A DNA stretch of 64,000 nt from Azophilus sp965221465 (GCA_965221465.1 OZ244892.1:3534001-3598000), one strand, 5' to 3'; shown: positions 26,401-29,530, counted from the stretch's first letter. A program made the numbers and translations. Notes: generated from the sequence alone by a model not told the origin.

Positions 26401-28637
26401 TGCAGCAGGGAAATCGACGGCGCATTGGTTTGCGAAGTCTGGGACTGGGCAGGCGTCGCGGTGACGGTGCTGGAGGCGTCGCTGTTGCCGCCGGCGTTGA
26501 CGGCGCGGATTTCGAAAGCGTATTGGGTGCCGTTGGTCAGGCCGGTCACGGTGTAGCCGGTGGTGCCCGCGCCGCTGCCGGTGATGTCGCCCCAGGTTGC
26601 CGTAGCGGGCACGGCGGACCCCGCACCGTAGCGGACCTGGTACTTGGTGATGGTGCTGTCCTGCGGGTTGGACCAGGCCAGCGCGACCAGGGCGTCGCCC
26701 GCCGTGGCGCTCAGACCGGTGGGCGCGGCGGGTGTCAGTGATTCGATGGTGATGTTGAACGTGAGGCTGACCGTGTCGCCGTCCGCGTCTGTGGCGGTGT
26801 AGGTGTAGGCCGTCGCTTGCTGGAGCGTGGTCGGGGTGCCCGTGAGGGTGCGGGCGGTGGCGTCGAAGGCCAGGCCCGCCGGGGCGGCCGGGGTCAAGCT
26901 GTAGGTCAGGGTGCCGTTGCCGCTGCTGGCTTCGGGCATGGTCAAGGTGGTGATGGCGGCGTTCTGGGTATAGGTCTGGTCGGCAATCGTGACGCCGGCG
27001 CCGAAGCTGGGCGTGGCATCGTACTGCGCGGTCACGGTAGTCGCCGCCGCATTGTCGTTGCCGGCGGCGTCTTGCGCCGCGCCCGCCGCCACGCCGACGC
27101 TGAAGGCGCCGCCGACGGTCGGCGTGATCATCGCCTTGTAGGTCGTCCCCGATCCGGAGAATTCCGATGCGGCGGCGTTGGTCAGGACGATGTCGCCGAC
27201 GTCGAATCCGGTGACCGCCTCGGTGAACGTGAAGGTTGCCTCAACCGCTGCGGTGACCGTCCCGGAAACGCCCGTGACCGTCACTGTCGGCGCCACGTTG
27301 TCCACCACGAAGGTGTTGTCGTTGGTGCCGGTCGGCGTCCGGACCCGGACCGCAGTGCCGTCGCAGTTTCGGATAACCCCGGTCGGCTTCAACGTCATCG
27401 TCACCGTGCCGTTGTAGTTGGCCAGGTCGCCGCCGTAAACCTCGACGGAGAAAGCCAGCCCCGCGTCCCCGCGGCGCACGCATCTGCGGGCCGCGCCCAA
27501 CCTGTTCGCGACCAGCGTCGGCGCGTTCGCGATCGGCGGGTCGTAGGCAACCTCGTATGCCCCCGGCCCGCCGGCCTGCCCGTACAGCACCAGTTCGCTG
27601 AATACAACCTGCCACGTCAACGTGTCCGCGTTCGTCGGGGAGGTTGTTGGCATGTGCCGCGTGATGTCTTCCACGCCGGGCACCGTGCCCGTCGTCACGC
27701 TCACCTCGCTCGCCTGGCCGTTGCCTGCGGCGTTGGTGGCGCGCACTTGAAACCTGTATTCGGTGTCGGGAGTCGGGTCAAACGCGTCGAAGTCCGTGCG
27801 CGTGGCAGCGAGATTGGTCCAAATGTCGGTGGTGTCATCGAACGGCAGGTCAGCCGCGGGCTTGTAGCGGACCTGGATGTTGGTAATCGAGCTGGTGTTG
27901 GTCGGGATGGTCCAGGTCAGGTAAACGTGCGTGCCGCCAGCGCTGGCGGTCAGGTTCGTCGGCGCGTCGGGGACGGCCAGTGCCGGTGTTGCGGTGACAG
28001 TGCTGGAGGCGTCGCTGTTGCCATCGGCGTTGACGGCGCGGATTTCGAAAGCGTACTGGGTGGCGTTGGTGAGGCCGGTGACGGTGTGGGTGGTGGTCTG
28101 GTCGTCACTGGGGTCGATATCGTCCCAGGTGGCGGTGGCCGGCACGGTGGAACCCGCGCCGTAGCGGACCTGGTATTTGGTGATGGTGGAATCGTTCGGG
28201 TCGGTCCAGTTCAGCGTGACCGCAGTGTCGCCCGCGGTGGCGGCCAGGCCGGTGGGCGCGGCGGGCGGCGGTGCCGGCGTCGCGGTGGCGGTGCTGGAGG
28301 CGTCGCTGTTGCCATCGGCGTTGACGGCGCGGATTTCGAAAGCGTATTGGGTGGCGTTGGTGAGGCCGGTGACGGTGTGGGTGGTGGTCTGGTCGTCACT
28401 GGGGTCGATATCGTCCCAGGTGGCGGTGGCCGGCACGGTGGAACCCGCGCCGTAGCGGACCTGGTATTTGGTGATGGTGGAATCGTTCGGGTCGGTCCAG
28501 TTCAGCGTGACCGCAGTGTCGCCCGCGGTGGCGGCCAGGCCCGTGGGCGCGGCGGGCTGGGCCTGGGCGACGGCGGCGGTCGCGAGCGAAACGACCGCCA
28601 GCAAGAATGCCGCGAATGGGGCGAGCTTTCTGGTCAT
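2439..28637 (-). CDS. Giant exported FN3/Ig-like/cadherin-like repeat protein (adhesin-type), 3' end disrupted
   Basis: The ORF is open for about 8,730 codons. The start is taken at MTRKLAPF, which begins a Sec signal peptide (hydrophobic LLAVVSLATAAVA, then AQAQ). An in-frame TTG lies 30 nt upstream. Order from the N-terminus: three FN3 modules (to about 27,700); a bacterial Ig-like module (SPTNADTLTW...DNVAPTV); a putative-Ig module (IADQTYTQNAAITTL...TYTYTATDADGD); an FN3; cysteine-pair modules and several Big/cadherin-like modules (26.4-23.2 kb); then mainly FN3 modules with further Ig-like blocks down to 2.6 kb. Three copies of a GSLD...GDNDF domain and four cysteine-pair modules are interspersed. 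Composition is acidic and Thr/Ala/Gly-rich, typical of bacterial surface adhesins. Multi-kb internal repeats are nearly identical. No enzyme domain was seen. Surface attachment is inferred: the protein is Sec-exported, but its anchor is not in the window. The last ~48 codons before 2439 are out of frame after a break near 2,590. Confidence 0.85.
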   Translation of the reverse strand: MTRKLAPFAAFLLAVVSLATAAVAQAQPAAPTGLAATAGDTAVTLNWTDPNDSTITKYQVRYGAGSTVPATATWDDIDPSDDQTTTHTVTGLTNATQYAFEIRAVNADGNSDASSTATATPAPPPAAPTGLAATAGDTAVTLNWTDPNDSTITKYQVRYGAGSTVPATATWDDIDPSDDQTTTHTVTGLTNATQYAFEIRAVNADGNSDASSTVTATPALAVPDAPTNLTASAGGTHVYLTWTIPTNTSSITNIQVRYKPAADLPFDDTTDIWTNLAATRTDFDAFDPTPDTEYRFQVRATNAAGNGQASEVSVTTGTVPGVEDITRHMPTTSPTNADTLTWQVVFSELVLYGQAGGPGAYEVAYDPPIANAPTLVANRLGAARRCVRRGDAGLAFSVEVYGGDLANYNGTVTMTLKPTGVIRNCDGTAVRVRTPTGTNDNTFVVDNVAPTVTVTGVSGTVTAAVEATFTFTEAVTGFDVGDIVLTNAAASEFSGSGTTYKAMITPTVGGAFSVGVAAGAAQDAAGNDNAAATTVTAQYDATPSFGAGVTIADQTYTQNAAITTLTMPEASSGNGTLTYSLTPAAPAGLAFDATARTLTGTPTTLQQATAYTYTATDADGDTVSLTFNITIESLTPAAPTGLSATAGDALVALAWSNPQDSTITKYQVRYGAGSAVPATATWGDITGSGAGTTGYTVTGLTNGTQYAFEIRAVNAGGNSDASSTVTATPAQSQTSQTNAPSISLLQAGRAGLVVNWSWVDTTGGACSMAGANSGFEIEYKKATEPNWKLAWQSTANTADHGVFELYNQQNWDRGLAPNGTLLTTFTIDANAEGREPVSQSGVALDAVQYQVRMAANSDSPDTSCDVASSAYSAIASVTVLPSNQAPTVASAIADQSAVSGVSATLDISSTFSDPDSDTLTYSASSDDTAKATVAVSGTTLTLTGGAPGTAKITVTATDPYGAAVSDEFDVTVTNNAPTVTNAIADQTVDVGLNVAVALETAGSEVFADPDSNPLTYSATSSDTALATVAVDNAANTVTVTGVAAGTPTITVTASDGYGGTVSDDFIVTVNQGNRAPTVANAVDDQSVAVNATVDVDVSAVFTDLDNDTLTLSVTSSATATATASLTGTTLTLTGVAAGTAQVTLTADDGNGGQASDTFDVTVTSGAPVVANPIADIKISRVTSRDIDLTPVFSDPDGDTLTYGASSSATNVATVSLTGSTLTVSGALSLGTATVTVTATDPSGNTVSDQFEVTVQNAIKTTTPTIVSLVAGTGQITVTWDWSDNTGGVCLLTGDRSGFEIQYKKTSLGDDWHEGHETHPNAVDHGVFELIGPGQGSLRQFVIKEGAQGSAGQIGVALDPVDYDVRMLAYSGPCEDSSVEPRDPNSDYSAIATTALNNAPTVANTIADQTVQVGSDVSVALETAGSETFTDPDGDTLTYTVASSDTAKATVAVSGSTVTVTGVAEGESTITVTADDGITGGTASTTFKVTVTAATLGFGTQTIADQSWTRFVQITDVTLPQATGGSGALSYSLSPALPAGVSFDTTTRVLSGTPTASLAETTFTYTATDAASTTASLSFKITVAAGNRTPVVVRPIPDSGVWLNTPFGHEVFARRLELAGEEIFSDADGDALTYSATSANPAVASIRNVLNVVPDGLASLEVLGVTVGTAEITLRATDPSGAWAEDKFNITVIDSNGSGHMTSFDDVTISVNGGRQYVNPPLPAVASAATASSFSGLALTATSANPSVATAEIINRVNGVRGFSFATFNVRVTAVGTGVTTVTVTANSSLAADVTETFTVTVTGAIAPAQPSNLRATPGDGQVTLNWDNPSDTSISKYQVRQAQGTTVPDSTAWIDITGSGAATISHIVTGLTNGQAYAFQIRAVNATGDGATSATVTATPEADSAPSFGTETVADQTYAQNAAIATLNLPAATGGDGTLTYSLAPAAPAGLAFDATARTITGTPTTAQSATAYTYTATDADGDTASLTFNITVTADTQAPRVASIVRHDPPTSPTNAVSLTWRVTFSEAVVNVSDDDFHVGGTDGTETATAVGTDGTTWDVNVAGGNLVVLAGTVNLEFVQGQDIEDTAGNALTDTTPTGTNDDTYLLDRTPPHVTSIHRYDSETGNTDAKSPTNRDSVQWAVQYNESMRHSGAGSVAAYTVTFVPAITQEPTLTVTPGADDPNTCGVYAPYVVNISGGALAGYNGTATLTLNHAQVTDCVGNTLRNRTPPRGNQITYELDNTAPTVAITGVSGTVNAAVDATFTFSESVTGFEAGDITLTNADASDFAQPDPAAPVYTAKITPKAEGEFSVAVAAGVAQDAAGNDNAAATTVTAIYDELEPPAKPRSLVAIAGDAEVTLIWANPGDDSITKYQVFNSETVGINLWDDIPGSGADTVTHTVTGLTNGTEYTFQIRAVAGSLLGEASDAVKATPQVAVPDAPDNLTATAGDRSVTLSWDLPTNASVLDKVQVRHQARGETTWEPWTDLAADATTHTVANLKNGQDYLFEVRAESASGTGPAARTAGTPELAVPGAPTGLSATAGNAEVDLAWTLPTNTSEIDTVQVRWKATVDLPFDDARDKWADLPSADATSHKVTGLTNGTGYTFQVRATNSAGNGEPATGAATPRAPPLVTPGAPTNLSTVPGDTEVVVLWTLPTNTSQIDSVELRHKVKTAPDTGWSQWTSLAGTAERSRVTGLVNGTDYLFEVRAVNTAGTGPSASVEGTPQLAKPSSPSNLQASAGDTTVTLTWDLPDKGAVDTIDVRHKKKTDTSWGQWTLLAKDATTSTVTGLDNGVSYEFEVRATNAAGSSDSVAVDAQPKLAVPDAPGNLTAAPGDGKVGLTWDLPTNTSEIDRMQVAHKLKGAANFQPWVDLAKDTTSHEVTGLTNGSEYTFIVRALNGAGRGAVAEVDSTPVAVPTAPTGLAAAPGDTQVVLSWTLPTNSGALTKVQARHKADTAKDWEAWVDLAANATTHTVTGLTNGELYNFEVRAENASGPGAAASVSATPVPPLVAPGAPTNLSAVPGDTEVVVLWTLPTNTRQIDSVELRHKVKTAPDTGWSAWTSLAGTAERSRVTGLANGTDYLFEVRAVNAAGTGPSASVEGTPQLSKPSSPSNLQASAGDTQVTLTWDLPDKGTVDTIDVRHKKKTDTSWNQWTRLAKDATTSTVTALDNGVTYEFEVRASNLAGSSDSVAVDAQPKLAVPEAPTSLTATGGNAQVELSWTLPTNASVIGAVQVRWKATADLPFSASDAWTDLAGTATVYTATGLTNGTGYTFEVRATNTAGDGPAATASATPEAPTQARTLTYTFSDNGSTVTIAASGSLDASGFNFERNDVPSDTSSIRMDDTDIWGIHPHNSIPIRRYNALPDFVTTGEGSYGGTNEVTNLVNYISNYHVRFSTFYKLLQLDNANFTGDIYQITNGAATFNGTLQSTLGDNDFDIEFAMGNQKIVFQTANPATVPAAPTGLAATAGSTQVDLAWTNPNDSNITRYQVRYGAGSTVPTTANWEDISGSGAGTTTHTVTGLTNGTQYAFEIRAVNARGNSDASATVTAAPIPGSVLPGDFTATPGDTLMILNWTLPSDTSEIQTLRVRYQEKDAATWQPWVELATDATTYTFTGLTNGRLYTFHVGTVNSIGGTAGRLLDARPRLAIPDAPANFTAKAGDTLVDLRWDLPTNTSEINKVHVRWKATADLPFDDITDTWTDLNDGTATTYTVTGLTNGTGYTFQVRAINTRNNGPAATTTATPEADSAPSFGTETISDQTYAQNAAIATLNLPAATGGDGTLTYSLTPAAPAGLAFDATARTLTGTPTTAQSATAYTYTATDADGDTASLTFNITVTADTQAPRVASIVRHDPPTSPTNAVTLTWRVTFSEAVVNVSDDDFHVGGTDGTETATAVGTDGTTWDVKVAGGNLVVLAGTVNLEFVQGQDIEDTAGNALTDTTPTGTNDDTYLLDRTPPHVTSIHRYDSETGNTDAKSPTNRDSVQWAVQYNESMRHSGAGSVAAYTVTFVPAITQEPTLTVTPGADDPNTCGVYAPYVVNISGGALAGYNGTATLTLNHAQVTDCVGNTLRNRTPPRGNQITYELDNTAPTVAITGVSGTVNAAVDATFTFSESVTGFEAGDITLTNADASDFAQPDPAAPVYTAKITPKAEGEFSVAVAAGVAQDAAGNDNAAATTVTAIYDELEPPAKPRSLVAIAGDAEVTLIWANPGDDSITKYQVFNSETVGINLWDDIPGSGADTVTHTVTGLTNGTEYTFQIRAVAGSLLGEASDAVKATPQVAVPDAPDNLTATAGDRSVTLSWDLPTNASVLDKVQVRHQARGETTWEPWTDLAADATTHTVANLKNGQDYLFEVRAESASGTGPAARTAGTPELAVPDAPGNLTATAGDGAVALTWDLPTNTSEIDKMQVAYRESGAANYLPWVDLAKDATSYDVTGLTNGTEYNFIVRALNGAGRGAEARVDATPEAGPGKVPSAPADLAATAGDTQVTLTWTHARDNSITKYQVRYIEGASVPDSEPWTDIAGSNAGTTGHTVTGLTNDTLHAFEIRAVNANGAGAASAVTATPKLAIPDAPGNLTAAPGDGKVGLTWDLPANTSEIDRMQVAHKLKSAANFQPWVDLAKDATSHEVTGLTNGSEYTFIVRALNGAGRGAVAEVDSTPVAVPTAPTGLAAAPGDTQVVLSWTLPTNSGALTKVQARHKADTAKDWEAWVDLAANATTHTVTGLTNGELYNFEVRAENASGPGAAASVSATPVPPLVAPGAPTNLSAVPGDTEVVVLWTLPTNTRQIDSVELRHKVKTAPDTGWSQWTSLAGTAERSRVTGLANGTDYLFEVRAVNAAGTGPSASVEGTPQLAKPSAPSNLQASAGDTQVTLTWDLPDKGTVDTIDVRHKKKTDTSWNQWTRLAKDATTSTVTALDNGVTYEFEVRASNLAGSSDSVAVDAQPKLAAPDAPTNLTATAGNAQVTLNWTLPTNTSFIGKVVVRYREASETEWGTPQLLSRTATSYTATGLTNGTAYTFQVQVQNNAGEGAATVDATPRAPTPARTLTFTFSDDGTTTTIAASGSLDMSGFTDVGDTVPEHVIYIKIDDTDELWAFHPASLANGAPSRRYEDLPDFTKTGRSSFTGYNEILNLANYSNDFTILFNTYRKYMIVDKASLNGDIYNPTGKTVTYSGTVLDSLGDNDFHIELAFGNQKIVYTATPPPVPAAPANLAAAPGDTEVTLSWNNPNDSSITKYQLRQAQGASVPGSTAWADITGSGAGTTSHTVTGLTNGQQYAFQIRAVNNAGNSDASDTVTATPRVDTDPSFGTETIADQNYTKDTAIATLTLPEATGGNGTLTYSLNPAAPAGLNFDATNRTLTGTPSAVQDATQYTYTATDADGDTASLTFNITVAEAVEPPAKPRNFAAVAGDTEVTLNWEDPRDDSITKYQIFDFENVGIDLWDDIPGSGATTVTHTVTGLTNGTEYSFQIRAVAGSLPGDASDAVKATPQVAVPDAPDNLTATAGDRSVSLSWDLPTNASVLDKVQVRHQARGETTWEPWTDLAADATTHTVANLKNGQDYLFEVRAESASGAGPAARTAGTPELAVPGAPTGLSATAGNAEVDLAWTLPTNTSEIDTVQVRWKATVDLPFDDARDKWTDLPSADATSHKVTGLTNGTGYTFQVRATNSAGNGDPATGAATPRAPPLVTPGAPTNLSTVPGDTEVVVLWTLPTNTSQIDSVELRHKVKTAPDTGWSQWTSLAGTAERSRVTGLVNGTDYLFEVRAVNTAGTGPSASVEGTPQLSKPSSPSNLQASAGDTTVTLTWDLPDKGTVDSIDVRHKKRADTSWGQWTLLAADATTHTVTGLDNGVPYEFQVRATNAAGSSDPVAVAGTPKLAVPDAPGNLTATVGDGAVGLTWDLPTNTSEIDKMQVAYRESGAANYLPWVDLAKDATSYDVTGLTNGTEYNFIVRALNGAGRGAEAKVDATPEAGPGKVPSAPADLAATAGDTQVTLTWTHARDNSITKYQVRYIEGASVPDSEPWTDIAGSNAGTTGHTVTGLTNDTLHAFEIRAVNADGAGAASAVTATPKLAIPEAPGNLTAAPGDGKVGLTWDLPTNTSEIDRMQVAHKLKSAANFQPWVDLAKDATSHEVTGLTNGSEYTFIVRALNGAGRGAVAEVDSTPVAVPTAPTGLAAAPGDTQVVLSWTLPTNSGALTKVQARHKADTAKDWEAWVDLAANATTHTVTGLTNGELYNFEVRAENASGPGAAASVSATPVPPLVAPGAPTNLSAVPGDTEVVVLWTLPTNTRQIDSVELRHKVKTAPDTGWSQWTSLAGTAERSRVTGLANGTDYLFEVRAVNAAGTGPSASVEGTPQLSKPSSPSNLQASAGDTQVTLTWDLPDKGTVDSIDVRHKKRADTSWGQWTRLAADATTHTVTGLDNGVPYEFEVRASNGAGSSDSVAVDAQPKLAVPEAPTSLTATGGNAQVELSWTLPTNASVIGAVQVRWKATADLPFNDASDAWTDLAGTATAYTATGLTNGTGYTFEVRATNTAGDGPAATASATPEAPNRPPIIASAIDDLRIGTNPHNDTDLAPVTIDLSPVFTDPDGDTLSYTAISGAKNVPQPPVRNRVNGDKLELTPTGRDGPTTVEVTANDGRGGKVTDTFIANAVDQIRPAAAENLRLTAGVAELTVSWTWKDDTVGVCSLETDPLSPSWFQLEYKKSTLNDWNDLDAENLPANDADRGRFRLDSNTYNLNTLREFVIEQVGDLGVALDPVEYDVRLTAYSGPCKDNYSPYGERSPWSPSVEGSATVLPTEPAAPTGLTATAGDTQVTLGWTDPQNTSITKYQFRQAQGETVPDSTTWTDIVGSGATTISHTVTGLTNGTKYAFQIRAVNVEGNSDASNTATATPVLAIPDAPTEFSATRGNAQATLNWTLPTNASVIDDVQVRWKATADLPFDDATDTWTGLSDGTATTYTVTGLTNGTGYTFEVRAINSAGNGPAATTSVTLSDNLPPRVSSILRQDPATSPTNADAVTWRVTFSEAVENVTSADFEVAGAGTPTLTVTAEGASGSTWDVQASAGDLADLDGTVTLSFANDQDIEDDEGNALTDTTPTGTNDNTYVLDNTAPRIHVIRRYDDIKGRTEVPDDPLSPTNLDSVDWFLVFTETVRRAEALTPGTYEVSFDPPITEQPTLTLRPFNHQSNDPCLTTYFMKLSGGGLANYNGEVTVALKSDAVITDCAGNALENQTPTLVNQDTYVLDNTGPSVAITGVSGTVTAPVDATFTFGEPVTGFEAGDITLTNADASEPTLVDANQGIYTVTITPRVDGEFSVGLPAGVVQDALGNGNLAATTVTAIFESPASSPTSADFTQIVNKPSTQLVASRGTDSIFAFTPGSTRSAAEFYQVKVLTLPHKGTLKTVPYGRNSRADEDDVRVNETVPVTDIQQSSSVKVLAFFPPEDNDSFTTSFRFKVIDQLGTERMESAATYTATLDFRGTTVDSVPRLTAAPADQEFTVGETVDQQFVWSNSGNGKLKYTLDPAALPAGLTYDGDGPDDTGVGLGASNAPRFKGTPTRVTAATTYTLTVSDTDNVTGAADEATATFKITVVASQELLTAPTDLAAKEGANIGDVDLTWRAIPIASKWQVRYKQDNGDYSAWTDVPNSDASTTGHTVTGLMGGGTYTFAVRAVNGGGVGPASEVSLTLGKLRVTPASLRILAGASDTFTVVPTTAPSGTVSVAVASDNTNVTVEPTTPLTFTTTDYATPQTVTVRMAPAAAEVDALDATVSLTASGGGFDNATASVSVSLNPRPSFGTQTIADQNYRQHEQITSVTLPEATGGDGTLTYSLSPILATGLTFDANTRILAGRPGDSQATTTYTYTATDSEGDTATLSFDITIDPAQPSDRTLEFTFYDDGETVTIEGRGSVDGKAFTKGPNPLLSSHGFTGLKLNDDSGMLWQITPPGGDTTTRVQEFLDIPTFSTSGITSYTGKTEISPSDLVNYTKDFVFILDISILIKEASWLIVDENNLDNDLIYDLTGKKVTFKGTLMDVLGDNDFNVQHRSAEGVGLKQDFVFKTASPSTVPGAPTGLTATAGDAQVELAWADPSDSYISGYQVRYGEGTTVPDSATWTDITPSRAGTTSHTVTGLTNGTEYAFEIRAVNVRGNGKASDQVTAKPPPLPDAPTNLTATGGDAEVTLNWDDPSNSTITKYQLRYESDPSDGEPGVSVPWTDIPDSGADTTTHTVTGLTNGPYHTFELRAVNAGGEGPSAEVTAIPSIDGQPAAPTIVSVGPGSADMDLDVVWSWSAGSTACEASSYTVQYRKNGLAGWDDTNPNSPDRGIFEVYEDLGTEVSDKRFTINAQTRGHNQPNEIGVSLADTTYDVRMFVYSYICDAHSAQDLDGESGRPLYLLGKPTSFTATAGDAKATLAATVEQRGPAIQKWQYTYKEGDGGAYIDWADIADSASLSISDKDVTGLTNGTTYTFKVRGYHEQGAGAESDEVTVTPTVDTMPDFGTATVENQTYTQNTVINTLTLPEATGGNSPLTYTLTPDAPDGLTFNATNRTLTGTPTTAQRATQYTYTATDDDGDTATLTFNITVEALPVPAAPTGLAAAAGNARVVLTWTDPSNDSISKYQLRYGAGSSVPSTETWADIPGSGATTVRHEITGLTNDTQYAFEIRAVNATGEGAAAGPVTATPSTNTTPSFGTRPRRSGRRSTPTPPRTTTVTRRPSPSTSPSRRCRCRRHPLAWRPRRVMPG
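4470..5010 (-). other. GSLD...GDNDF domain, copy 3 (within giant protein)
   Basis: This is a non-FN3 domain of about 170 residues. It begins RTLEFTFYDDGETVTI, followed by GRGSVDGKAF, and ends LMDVLGDNDFNVQ...DFVFKTASP. It is the most divergent of three copies, with insertions before the end motif. It is flanked by a putative-Ig module and an FN3 module. The opening pattern of alternating strands plus a GSxD turn resembles the start of many PEP-CTERM-type exported proteins, but I do not recognise a named family. Confidence 0.6.
9540..11035 (-). repeat. Long direct repeat block A, copy 1 (about 1.5 kb)
   Basis: This block of five FN3 modules recurs 4,503 bp away at 14,043-15,538, and its first ~900 bp recurs a third time near 19,281-20,180 (offset 9,741). 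Long stretches match base for base, with scattered single substitutions. The offset is a multiple of three, so frame is kept. Confidence 0.8.
13045..13525 (-). other. GSLD...GDNDF domain, copy 2 (within giant protein)
   Basis: The second copy, about 160 residues, begins RTLTFTFSDDGTTTTI, continues ASGSLDMSGF, and ends VLDSLGDNDFHIELAFGNQK. Conserved points shared with copy 1 are FSDxG, GSLDxSGF, a DDTD turn, NLxNY, a tyrosine-rich FxTxxK segment and LGDNDF. An FN3 module lies on either side. Confidence 0.6.
14043..15538 (-). repeat. Long direct repeat block A, copy 2 (about 1.5 kb)
   Basis: Matches 9,540-11,035 at a constant offset of 4,503 bp with only scattered substitutions, for example at the LAVPDAPGNLTA and KVPSAPADLAA modules. 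Together with block B it makes the 9-23 kb part of the gene a mosaic of near-identical segments. Confidence 0.8.
15525..17420 (-). repeat. Long direct repeat block B, copy 1 (about 1.9 kb)
   Basis: This block encodes part of a putative-Ig module, two bacterial Ig-like modules (DTQAPRVASIVRHDPPTSPT..., TPPHVTSIHRYD...) and two FN3 modules. It recurs at 21,054-22,949 at a constant offset of 5,529 bp. Only a handful of differences are visible over 1.9 kb, including synonymous positions. That implies very recent duplication or gene conversion. Confidence 0.85.
18280..18745 (-). other. GSLD...GDNDF domain, copy 1 (within giant protein)
   Basis: The first copy counted from the N-terminus, about 155 residues, begins RTLTYTFSDNGSTVTI, continues ASGSLDASGF, and ends LQSTLGDNDFDIEFAMGNQK. 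Aligned by eye with copy 2 it is collinear over its full length. Flanking modules are FN3. Function is unknown. Confidence 0.6.
21054..22949 (-). repeat. Long direct repeat block B, copy 2 (about 1.9 kb)
   Basis: Second copy of the 1.9-kb block at 15,525-17,420. Similarity stops near 22,890-22,949, where the putative-Ig module begins to differ (VADQTYAQN against ISDQTYAQN), followed by a different FN3 module. Confidence 0.85.
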
Positions 28638-28789
28638 GGCCGCAGTCGCCCTGCTCGCAAGCAGCAACTGGCAAAGTCTGCAGCCACTGATTCGAACGCC
28701 CCTGCGCCGACTACGCGGAGAGGGTCCGAGTTGAGCGTTTCCTGCGGGTGCAAGTTTTTTCGACCCCGGAATGTTGATCGATGTCTACC

Positions 28790-28852
28790 AGCGGCCAGCG
28801 GCCAGCGGCCAGCGGCCAGCGGCCAGCGGCCAGCGGCCAGCGGCCAGCGGCC
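28790..28852. repeat. Heptanucleotide tandem repeat, nine perfect AGCGGCC units
   Basis: Nine uninterrupted 7-bp units (AGCGGCC on the plus strand, GGCCGCT on the minus strand) span 63 bp. The tract lies 153-215 bp upstream of the giant gene's start and just downstream of its likely promoter, so it would fall in the 5' untranslated leader. Seven is not a multiple of three, but the tract is outside the coding frame, so copy-number change would alter leader length or structure and not the protein. Heptamer tracts upstream of adhesin genes are known to modulate expression, for example the hmw genes of Haemophilus influenzae. Confidence 0.9.
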
Positions 28853-28871
28853 AATGATTATCCCGCGCCGG

Positions 28872-28903
28872 ATTCTAGCATCAATACGTTATCAGGTTGT
28901 CAA
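28872..28903 (-). promoter_or_regulatory. Probable sigma70 promoter of the giant repeat-protein gene
   Basis: Read on the minus strand there is a perfect -35 TTGACA (28898-28903) and an extended -10 TGCTAGAAT (-10 hexamer TAGAAT at 28872-28877). The spacing is 20 bp, longer than ideal, but the TGn extension compensates. Transcription would begin near 28,865 and run straight into the heptamer tract, giving a leader of about 225 nt. Confidence 0.55.
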
Positions 28904-28987
28904 GGATGGATTTTTTCTGTTTCGCGGGGGAATGCGGCAGCAAGTCGCGCCAGGCTCGGGGCCTGCCGTTACGACATCGCGGGGCAG

Positions 28988-29530
28988 TTAGCCTTCGACG
29001 CTCATCGGCTCGGAATTGACGTCCCGTTCGTCGAGTTCGCGGGTCCAGGCGGCGAACTCGAGCAGGATGCCGTCCGGGTCCTTGAAATAAATCGAACGTA
29101 CATAGGTCGTCTCGGTGAGGGTCGGGCTGGCCTGGAATTCCGAATCGTCGTGGTTGACCACGGCCGTAGCCTCGATGCCTGCATCGCGAAGTTTCTGCTG
29201 ATACTCGTCGATCTTCTCCCCGGGCACGTTGAAGGCAACGTGGTTCATCGATGCGTGTGCGGAGGTGATGCTGCCGCCGCCCACCAGGTTTTCCGAGTGG
29301 GTAACGCCGGGGATGCTCTCAGGCGCATCCGGAAACCAGAAAAAGGCCAGCATGTCGCCATTGCCGATGTCGAAAAAGAAGTGCTGGCCCATGCCGCCCG
29401 GCAGATCGATGGTCTTGGTGAGCGGCATGCCCAGAATTCCGGAGTAGAAATCCACGGTCCTTTTCATGTCCTTGCACACCAGGGCGAGGTGATTGATGCC
29501 CTGGATCTCGAATTTCTCGTTGACTGGCAT
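28988..29530 (-). CDS. VOC-superfamily (glyoxalase/dioxygenase-like) protein
   Basis: A 180-residue protein with the vicinal-oxygen-chelate fold pattern. The opening strand is INHLALVCKDMKRTVDFYSG with a candidate metal His. A mid-protein strand SMNHVAFNVPGEKIDEY carries a second His. The end is YFKDPDGILLEFAAW, whose Glu is the usual third metal ligand. This is the layout of glyoxalase I, fosfomycin-resistance and extradiol dioxygenase proteins; the substrate cannot be read from the sequence. The start ATG at MPVNEKFE is preceded by GAGAGG. The gene is transcribed toward the giant gene's promoter region and stops about 85 bp upstream of that promoter's -35 box. Nothing in the neighbourhood fixes the pathway. 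Confidence 0.85.
   Translation of the reverse strand: MPVNEKFEIQGINHLALVCKDMKRTVDFYSGILGMPLTKTIDLPGGMGQHFFFDIGNGDMLAFFWFPDAPESIPGVTHSENLVGGGSITSAHASMNHVAFNVPGEKIDEYQQKLRDAGIEATAVVNHDDSEFQASPTLTETTYVRSIYFKDPDGILLEFAAWTRELDERDVNSEPMSVEG

Noticed and set aside
2439..28637. Giant FN3 gene as eukaryotic contamination
   Set aside because: It has no introns, a bacterial Sec signal peptide, bacterial Ig-like and putative-Ig modules, and codon use and GC content like the neighbouring bacterial genes, with which it is contiguous.
28790..28852. Heptamer tract as a CRISPR array or coding repeat
   Set aside because: The units are 7 bp with no spacers, and the frames through the tract have no gene context. 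It is a simple tandem repeat.
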